A stretch of DNA of 64,000 nucleotides, from contig JAOTON010001078.1 in the NCBI GenBank assembly GCA_034440635.1, positions 261,001 to 325,000 on the forward strand, in the 5' to 3' direction. Positions 55,909 to 64,000 of the stretch are shown here, one piece after another; the first letter of the stretch is position 1; each line of letters begins with the position of its first letter. The position numbers and the translations under genes were made by a program. The notes below the pieces were generated by a model, which searched no databases, was not told the DNA's origin, and saw nothing but the letters and a program-made list of their open reading frames with translations. Source of the DNA: Lepas anatifera (lineage: Eukaryota > Arthropoda > Thecostraca > Lepadidae).

Positions 55909-58607
55909 TTACCCTCAACCTGGTGGGGGTGTTTAAACACCCCCTCGGGTTTTTCCAGCGTCACCAAAAATGGCAGCACAAAGCACGGCAGTACTTGGCG
56001 CACCTCATCCTTGATCAATTCTGCAACTAATCCCAAACTTTTAAAGTTGGGTCAGGTCAGGTCACCAGTGCAGGTCAAGTGACCTCACCTCCAAAGATGT
56101 TTAAGGTGGCATAAGTAAGAAAAGAATGAATCTATCCAATCGCAACATATCCACACAGTGAACCCATCGAGGTTTACGAAAAATACTCCGGGATTTTTCC
56201 TATCGATGACCTAAGGTCAGGTACGAATCATGACCTCTCCATTGGAAATGCAAGGGGAAAACAGGAAATGAGCTGCATTTCTGTAAATAAAGCTTGAAAT
56301 ACATTCATATTGCCCAAATCGTAGTATCCTAGGCCCCTTTCCAAGTTCATATTGCAATTTTGAGCCTGTGCCATATGAGAGCTCATCTGGGGCTAGGGGA
56401 GAGGGTGATAAGACGGGCATAGTTGTGTTTGAAACTGTGTGTCTCACTCGCTTTTTCTATATGACGATGATGAAATTTTGCTTTAAGCTTTCACAAACAT
56501 TTATTTGTCCCTGCGCTTAAACATACTAGAATCCATGCATATTTCTAGGAGCAATAACGTTTACCGTAGAATGCTGCAAAAGCCCGTCTTGCCCCAACAG
56601 GCTGGGTAAGACGGGTTTTTGAGAGTAGTTTACCATATGACAGAAATGTTTGACAAAAACCTTACTATATTGAGCAAAAATGATTCCGAAACACTTTGAA
56701 ATACATTGTTTCGATCAAATAGCGGACAGAAAATTATTTTGCTGAATTTCCATTAAATTATCATTTTTCATTGAGATCTAACCATCAATAATTTAAAGTT
56801 CCTAAACCAGTTTTCAGCACACTGTAAGACTAGGGGAAAGCATATATATTGCGTCCCCCAAAGAAAAATCACTTGCTAGATGAATGTCTCCTATTCCATC
56901 TCGCTACTGTGGATTAAATGACAAAATTTGATCATTTTTTGTTATTGAGAAAACAATTCCTGGCCGGAAAATAGCGTGTTCTAAGAGTGGATTCAATTTG
57001 AGTGAAACTATGCAAAGGGCGCATTTGCCAAAGTGTGAGGGTAATTGCGCCCGGGGAGGGCGCATTTAGATTTAATTGCGCCCTTCCCTCATACCATGTT
57101 AAGTCAATGGCACAGCAGAAATAAGCATTAGTATAAGAGCAAATGGGGCTAGGCTACCTCCCAAGCTTTTCATCTGGAGGGCCTAGAAGTCATTTTAATG
57201 TGGTATTCTTGCATTCAAAATGACTTGTAATAATAAAATCACATTCATACGGAAAGACGTTGGATTTGATTTTTCAACATATATTTGGATAGGGCGCATT
57301 TGACCAGGGCGCAATTACTTTCTTTTGCATTTAACTCAGCGATATCTGCCTTAAAAATTTACCACCAGGAGGAATTTATAATTCTTGCTTTCAGAATACG
57401 CAATGCATTTCTGGCTTTGAAATTAAAACCATCGATTTTGGAATGTGACAGCTGTATTTTTATTTTTCGGGTTCATAAACCCGTGCAGATTTAAGGAAGT
57501 ACTGAATTTATTTCGCTAGCTGATTAAAATACATTCTTATGTACGAATTCATTGAAACGTTGGGAAAATGTATGGATTGAAGGTGAGAACTGGTTTAAGC
57601 TGTCCAAAACAAACTGACACTAGTACCTACCTTTCTCTGTTATAAGGGTGCACAATTAGTTAGGGGGCGCAATACACACACTTTCCCCTTATTCCATTCA
57701 AGCATGTAAAACGGCAGCGATAGATTATAATTGTATGGGGATATAGTATTTCACTCCGTGCCCGTCTTGCCCCACATCAATATATTAGAAAGTTTCATTC
57801 TTGGGGATCGCCTTGCTGGGGTAATATAAAACTCCAATCACCTAATGCAAGTTAATGTTCTCCTGAAACAGATTTTGCATATTTGGCCTTCAAAATAGGA
57901 CCAGGCACTGTAGGAACGTTACAATCAAAACTACTAACAATGACAAGGCCCATTTTGCTTTTCCAAAATTTTTACAAAACGACAATGGTTAGGAATTCGT
58001 GTTTTTGGCTCAAGATAGGGCATCTCAAGATACACTAATGCAAGTAATGGGACATTTATACAATTGCTGGTTTGGTCCACAGAGCTTGTGCCCGTCCTAC
58101 CTACCATGCTCGTCTTACCACCCTCTCCCCTACTTAAGCAGTTTTCAGACTCGGGTCAATAACTTTGTAAGAAATGATGATAAAGCTTTTATTTTGATAC
58201 CATTACGTTTGGGTTATTGCAAGTTAATGATATGCAGATGAACTATGCTAGGTCAGATTGCGACCCTCACCTGACCTTAAGTCTTGACTTAGTTTTGACT
58301 TAGTAAGGTCATATTATACATCATTCGATTTGTCGTGACGAGAGGAAGCGAATGGTGCCTAAAAATGGTTCTAACTCAACTCTGTCAGACGCCAGAGCCC
58401 AAAAACACTACCCTAACATGCAACCTTCTTTGACCTGTCATGCCCTCAGTATTGACCTGAGCCAAAAAGGAACCGATGTAGTTTCGTCATGAATTTTTAT
58501 GAGCTATCCAACATCACTCGCGTTTTTTCGCTATTCCGCATAGGAGCCGACTTCGAGGGAACCCCCTCTACCAGGGCGAAGGTGGCTCGGAGGCCCACCG
58601 TTGTTAA
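55909..58607. mobile_element. Family H element carrying a nested insertion
   Basis: Left end ttaccctcaacctggtgggg with gtgtttaaacac; right end agggcgaaggtggctcggag then gcccaccgttgttaa. Flanks align with 21913-22506 and, at the left, with the family A right-end phrase (cggcagtacttggcg). The middle (56393-58132) belongs to another element. Confidence 0.65.
56393..58132. mobile_element. Nested inverted-repeat element (1740 bp)
   Basis: Left end ctaggggagagggtgataag then acgggca; right end the inverse tgctcgtcttaccaccctct then cccc. Internal cgtcttgcccc (56584, 57762) and gggcgcaatta / taattgcgccc motifs recur in both orientations. AT-rich, no transposase. Confidence 0.7.
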
Positions 58608-59507
58608 AGCAACTTCTCTCAAAATTTATCCAGGTCCCCCCTCTGCCAACGTTCAGTCTAGATCAGCTTCCGATGCTACTTTATGGTTTCAGTTTAACTT
58701 TGCTACAAGCTCTGAACAATAACATATCCCCGAAAGAAACATACGTATGTAGAGCGGTCATCTACTTTAAATTGTGCGGCCGTTAGTTGGCAGCACCTTC
58801 CGGCTCCGCAGTTACTTCACGGCAATAGGTGACGCCAGGGGTGTAACTTTGTGAAAATGTTTAGGGGTGCTTTTTCCTAGCCAACCCATAAAATATTTCT
58901 GGCAGTGTTAGGGGATGAAAAAGGTTAAAAACGGATAAAAACCTTACAATTTTGCCGGAAACATCTAATGACTTCTTTCTTGCTTTATTTGCACTTCACA
59001 CTGTTTCCCCTCGGGCCAAAAATATTGTAACCCCCTGGTTTGAGCGTTTGGGTGGAGCATGGCCCTAATACCCCCCCCGCTGGATCCGCCAGTGACTAGA
59101 CATACTTTAAGCCATACGCCCAAAAACCGCGGTAGTGGTTGCAACCCAACTTTCGGACTATGGGGACAGTGTCCACCATTTTCCAGCCGTTCCCGTACCT
59201 TGTTTTCAGCAACAAATCAAGCGGTAAGCCGAGTCACCTTTGGCCCCACCGACGTCGACGATCCTTTCCCACAATCTCAAAATAGTTCCTGCGCTTATGC
59301 TTTAAGCTTCCTGCTCATCAAAGGCCACAGCTCGAAAAGCTGCAAACGTGGTGAAACCAGCAGTTTTTGGTGTCTAAAAAAAAACAGCGCGCAGACAAAC
59401 GGCCACCTATTAAGTGTTATTGTTTGCATTTACCGCCATTAAAAGTTTATCTATGGTGTTACCTTGTTGTTGGACTACCAAAGCTTTGACCGCTTATTTA
59501 ACCCATT
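58608..59507. other. No gene seen
   Basis: Short frames. A ccccccgctggatccgccag end at 59070-59092 looks like another small-element terminus. Confidence 0.4.
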
Positions 59508-59882
59508 AACGCCCAGCGGGTCATTTTTGTCCTCTGACTTTGACAGGCTGCAGAATCGGTACCAGTGAAGTGATCTTCATGTTTATGATATGAATGTGTG
59601 TTTCAGAGCGTGGAAAAGCTGAAAAAATGCATTTGAAAATTCTAGGTTTTTATGGGACGATTTTGGTGGAACTTATTTTGGCGAGGTTTTGGTCAGCGTG
59701 AGATAGCTCTGCAAATTTTTTTCTCGCAATAACATATGGAAAGCTGAAAAGGGTTTGCATGATTGACATTAAGCCAAGACCACTAGGAGTCAGATGGTGA
59801 CGAAGGAGTAAGATTTTCTTGAACGGCTTTGCCATGAGACATCGTCAAATATGAAGCGGACAAAAATGACCCGCTGGGCGTT
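59508..59882. mobile_element. MITE with 25-bp perfect terminal repeats, family R copy 1
   Basis: It starts aacgcccagcgggtcatttt and ends with the exact inverse (25 bp perfect). 375 bp, no coding. Copy 2 lies at 61602-61752. Confidence 0.85.
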
Positions 59883-60306
59883 GCGGACATCTGCGGGCCG
59901 CTGAAAATGAGGAAAAGTATGTGTCCTGTCCTCCCGTCTGGTGCGTTAGGTGCACAATGTTACCTAGAGGGAAGGGAGGCATTGTGGGTCCTACGAATGC
60001 AGGGTTGCCAGTTTATATATTTGTCATCAAATCTGAAGATTTTTAGTGCAATGTCGATACGTTTGGAAACTTCGAAGTTCATGAAATGCTTCCTACCGTT
60101 TTCGGGGTCTGTCTTATTTTGGGAATGATTATCACATAATTTTAACGGAAACATGCAAGATGGTTCCAGTATTTTGTAAATGCGTTATTAAATACAATTT
60201 TCAGGGATTTTGAAAACTTATCGAAATTTTAGCACTGACTAAAAGCTAGCGGAGCCGTCTTTTCCCCTTGATGGATTGTGTGTAGTGGATAGAGAGGATA
60301 GGGAAC
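59883..60306. other. No gene seen
   Basis: Short frames with no recognised product. Confidence 0.4.
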
Positions 60307-60483
60307 AGTAGCGGATTGAGGACTTCATTGGGTGGTGGTGTGGGGGGAGGGGGGTTAGGGGTCTCGAGCCTTCCCCGCCATAGCCTCGGAACAGCCCTCA
60401 GTAATGCATTTAGGTACTATAGGCACACTGACATTTCGGTAGGGGGGGCTTGAGCCTTCCTAGCCCCCTTGTGTCCACTAATG
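60307..60483. mobile_element. Small inverted-repeat element, family M copy 4
   Basis: Starts agcggattgaggacttc and ends cccccttgtgtccactaa, with the family's ggctcgagcc-type interior. The most diverged copy. Confidence 0.5.
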
Positions 60484-60686
60484 ATTGAAAGGCAATGACC
60501 AGCTGACAAAAATGAGTTGGAAATTATCGCGGCCGCCGCGCTGGTTTGTTTTAACGTGATGGTGCAGTGTCAAACGTCTGGAGCAGTATAAAATGGGTGA
60601 AAGCTTGGGAAGTTCTAGAACTGCTGTCTAAAACGCAACTAGCACTATTTTTCCTTGGTTCTAGTCAAGTGAAACTACCATGAGTG

Positions 60687-60875
60687 AACATCCCGGGGGT
60701 TAGGAGGAGGGGTCAATACCTGCCCGTATTTTTGTCTCCCACAGACTTTGTCTAGGGCTTGGATTACAGTGCCAGCGTTAAACCATCCAGAACCCCTCCT
60801 GGATCGAGAGGAAATCTCCGGCCTTGGAGACATAAAAATATCGAAAGCATAGTTGTTAGCAATGCCACAGATCAA
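60687..60875 (-). other. Unassigned coding-like segment shared with 3.7 kb
   Basis: The minus-strand reading has EISSRSRRGSGWFNAGTVIQ, matching 3664-3906 in key residues and about 70 bases. No family recognised. Confidence 0.3.
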
Positions 60876-61601
60876 ATGATTTCAGGAAAAGGAGCAAAAT
60901 AAGTTGTTTTAAGTGCGCAAGATAGCGGAGCGGATCAGGTGCATATCATAAGCATACCATCACAAAATATATTAGTCATGAGGATGAGAAAGATGATGAG
61001 CTGACCAGCGTTACAATGACCAGTGGTGTGCCTGGAAATGTGGAGGTTCACATTTATGCAACTATGAAGCGCGCTACTGGTTCCAAAGAAAAGTTGGAAA
61101 GATGGAAATGGACCCGTTTGAAGATTTGGAGATGAATCAAGCTAATGTGCACCGCGTGGGGGAGCTAACGGATTAAGTTTTCAAAACTTTTCATCTGTAT
61201 GCTGAATATTACGATTTCTCGTTGAAAGCTCAGTGAGCATCAGTCACAAAAGTCTGGGAGGCGGAGAAGGAAGGGGGTAGAGACAAAAGAAACGGTTTCC
61301 CAAAACCTTTGATATTCACAAATATTCGTAAAATACTAAGATGTTCACAATTTTAGTATATCCCCCGCAAATCATCAGTCTAGGTTAACCACGTTTGTAT
61401 ACTATTTGCAAATATGCTGTTAGTGTTGTCTTTAATTAAACCTTAAGAGCATAGAACTGTCTAAACATTTTACTATGGCCAATATACAAGAGGAAATAAA
61501 AACACTTCACAGAACTGCAGTAAAAGCGATGCGCATTGGGCCGCTGAGTGCGGTGACAGCGCCGCCCGGGAGCTGGCCCCGCAGTGCCAGCCGATGTCCC
61601 A
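60876..61601. other. No gene seen
   Basis: Short frames only. A GC-rich 60-base patch lies at 61540-61600. Confidence 0.4.
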
Positions 61602-61752
61602 AACGCCCAGCGGGTCATTTTTGTCCGATGTCATATCTCAGAATCTAAAAGTGCTATTGATTTAAAACTTTCTGAACATCTTATTGGGCATATTCTAAGC
61701 ATAGGAAAACATTTTTTCGCCAATTTGAAAGCTGGAAGTAGGTGCGGGCGTT
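61602..61752. mobile_element. Family R element copy 2, shortened
   Basis: The left end aacgcccagcgggtcatttt is identical to copy 1. The right end keeps only gcgggcgtt, and the body is 151 bp, so most of the interior and right repeat are lost. Confidence 0.65.
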
Positions 61753-62435
61753 AATGGGTTAATAAGGGGAGCTTCCAGTACCGACGTGATTTGTGATAGA
61801 CAAGACATTTTCTCGTAAGAGCCTTATGTTTTATGATAAGCGAGATGTTAAGTTAAAACAAGGATTTCTGGTCACTTAAAAAATCATCTAGGGGCTCACA
61901 TAAAACTCTTCTTGGCAGGGTTGGGAACACGTGACCGGATTGCCCCCCCCACTTTTGATAACGTTCTGACGAGCCTGGTTTAAGGAGACTTTTCTTTAAT
62001 AGCCTGTTGTTGATTGTTCTTTAATAGCCAAACTAAGGTCGAAAACTGCGCTAAGCAGGAGCCATATTGTATGCGAATCCTCTGGTTACGGTGAATCAAA
62101 TTATGTATGGTATGAACATTGAACATGCTGTGTCAAAATCTAAGAAAGACCTAACCAAAGGTCAGGTCAAGAGCATTATCTGGTCTGACATAATCAATAT
62201 GCATACCAATCGACTCGTAATAATCTAAAGCGAAATGGTACCAAAGTGAAATATCTCCCATCATTTCCTGCCAAGTTGGCATGCGAAGTTGTTCGGGTTT
62301 CCTGTGAACCCATGTTTGAAAAAGGCTTAAATAGTCACAAATGACCCTACAGAGATCACAGATCAAACATGTCAAGTTGGACCCTTGGGGTGGCCCAATA
62401 TACTTATATCACGAGAACAGGAATTTATTTTAAAC
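61753..62435. other. No gene seen
   Basis: Contains scattered GGTCA hexamers (62155-62185) but no element end or gene could be fixed. Confidence 0.35.
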
Positions 62436-63323
62436 CTTGCCCTACTGGAGGTATTTTACTCCCTCGCCCTACCAGGGATCGATTCGATCCCCCAACCGTT
62501 TGAGTACTAAGAGAGGTGGAAAGACGCGGTAAAGCGCGGCTTGTTGCCCGTGACCTGAACTCTTCGACGAGATACAATTATTTTACCCTAGCTTAACGAG
62601 TGACCTTGTGAGGTCACAAAATGGTGAAATTTTGACACATTTAGAAAGCTCCTTATAATTCGGGAATCAATAGACCTAGAATAAAGCCGAGGTGTCAATG
62701 TGTTGTCTTGACCTAAGGAGTTCCACAATAGGCGCCATGACCTTGTAAAGTTACACATGAACTTGACCATAGGTCAAGATCTAACCTAACCTAAGGTTAT
62801 GTTAGACCACCTAACATAACCTTAGGTCAAGGTCAAAGTCAGGTCGCATACTATTGGAATCCTTGGGCGATGCTCGTCACTATAATACCAAATTCATTGC
62901 TGCATCTTGTCCCGTTCATGAGTATAGCCAACAAACAGCTTCTAAAACGGTAAACTTTGCTGACCTTTGGGGACCCCTGGTGCCTTCGTTATGAACTTGA
63001 CCTCAAAATGCATGACATATTCCAAATGTCATTTTCAGGAGCTTTCGAATGCTGTTTAGAAACTTGATCTAGCTCTTCTAGAAGCGAGTAACGCTCGTTT
63101 TTTCAGACTTATTTTTAGGACCAAAATTTCCTTACATGGGCTTAGAAATGACGTCATAACTCGGTGACCCGACATTACATCGACTTGAAATTTGGTCAAG
63201 ATTTGTCAAATTAATTTGTTATACAATTTCCTCGCAGCATTGGGCTAAACCAAACTGTTTTTGTGCCATCGTGAAAAATAACGAGGGAAGTCGAATCGGT
63301 CCACCGAAGGACGAAGGTTAAGC
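62436..63323. mobile_element. Element G, AGGTCA-rich, imperfect ends
   Basis: Left ttaaaccttgccctactgga; right tccaccgaaggacgaaggttaa, a weak inverted repeat. The interior is dense in GGTCA/TGACC and holds a 16-bp hairpin at 62786-62825 (cctaaggttatgttag / ctaacataaccttagg). The right half aligns with 55640-55845. Confidence 0.5.
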
Positions 63324-63574
63324 AATATGAGCCGAAATATAGCCATTTTACTGTTTATACGATGTATTTCCATTGAAGAGTTGACCCGTAAATGAAACTA
63401 TGTCACCGATTTCATAAAACCTGGAATATATGTTATAGCACTCGGTAGGCCTATTATGGTGTATAAGCGTCGGATTGCTAGGTTGAACGTGCACTTATAA
63501 GTAACTTTACTTAACTTTATCTTCGAGTTCTTTGAGGAGTTGCTCAAGACGCCAGTCGGAGTTTGGTTGTATTT

Positions 63575-63625
63575 TCGGAGCTTTCGAACGTCATACGACT
63601 ATCTTCGTCAGCGAATAATTGTTCA
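63575..63625 (-). repeat. Partial match to the palindrome-borne hammerhead-like sequence
   Basis: On the minus strand CTGACGAAGATAG then gtatgacgttCGAAAGCTCC gives the same order (CTGACGA, spacer, GAAAGCTCCGAA) as 8029-8065. The helix II stem is weaker (gtc/gac). Confidence 0.35.
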
Positions 63626-63879
63626 GCCAGAGCATAAGTCAACACTACACAAGTTTGAAAAATTACACTCGTGCTAAAAATTCAAATCCTAATTATTTTT
63701 TGACAATCAAGAATAATGGATAACAAGTTCAACAATTTAATCAAGTGAATTACAACGAGAGAGGTGGAAAAGGCAGCTCGATATGTCCCAGTCAAGTACG
63801 ATTAACTTTATTTTACCTTTGCATAAATGCAATCTTAATTTTTTTAGATGAAGACACTTGTCTTGGCCTGATGACCTAA

Positions 63880-64000
63880 CCTAACATGGCCAAACTTAAT
63901 TCTTTAAAGATGCGGAATTGATCAAGGAAGAGATATGCAAAATACGGCAGCGTAGCGCCACCGTTTATCCACTGTCCTTAAAAAGCCTTATGGAGACCAT
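63880..64000. mobile_element. Partial MITE at the window edge
   Basis: gacctaacctaacatgg, then aattgatcaaggaagagata tgcaaaatacggcagc matches the right-end region of family A elements (2700-2830). The element is cut by the window end. Confidence 0.55.

Overview
This is a repeat-dense piece of an animal nuclear genome, most likely from an invertebrate and perhaps an arthropod; the taxon is inferred from element types only. The evidence is a gene split by phase-consistent GT-AG introns, an I-type LINE with RNase H, a Crypton-type tyrosine recombinase, many TTAA-flanked and other inverted-repeat elements, minisatellites, and no prokaryotic gene organisation.

Layout. 1-30 kb is almost gene-free. 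It holds a degenerate tandem repeat, small inverted-repeat elements of several families, a 5'-truncated LINE (7051-7694) carrying a 231-bp near-perfect palindrome, and several GC-rich islands. 30.3-33.0 kb holds a decayed gene resembling the DUF7869 family on the minus strand. It diverges from a Crypton-like recombinase on the plus strand, and a 60-bp-armed inverted repeat lies between them. 33064-39983 is a full-length LINE with a 14-bp target-site duplication and few lesions. 40.1-43.7 kb is a large inverted duplication whose right arm carries a TTAA-element; the left arm preserves the empty site.

45526-51705 (minus) is the one clear cellular gene: a seven-exon EXOG-like mitochondrial nuclease predicted at 374 aa. 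Its exon boundaries are unusual. The exon 1 start region, the exon 2 donor, the exon 6 acceptor and, more weakly, the exon 4 donor each lie inside or at the edge of a tandem repeat. The largest is a 49-bp unit in about 29 copies that carries the exon 6 splice acceptor.

52-64 kb returns to element-rich sequence, with a 1.2-kb element, nested insertions and several families also seen upstream. Many elements are packed with AGGTCA/TGACCT hexamers. All coordinates, phases and repeat periods were worked out by eye. Family names come from motif recognition, not database searches.
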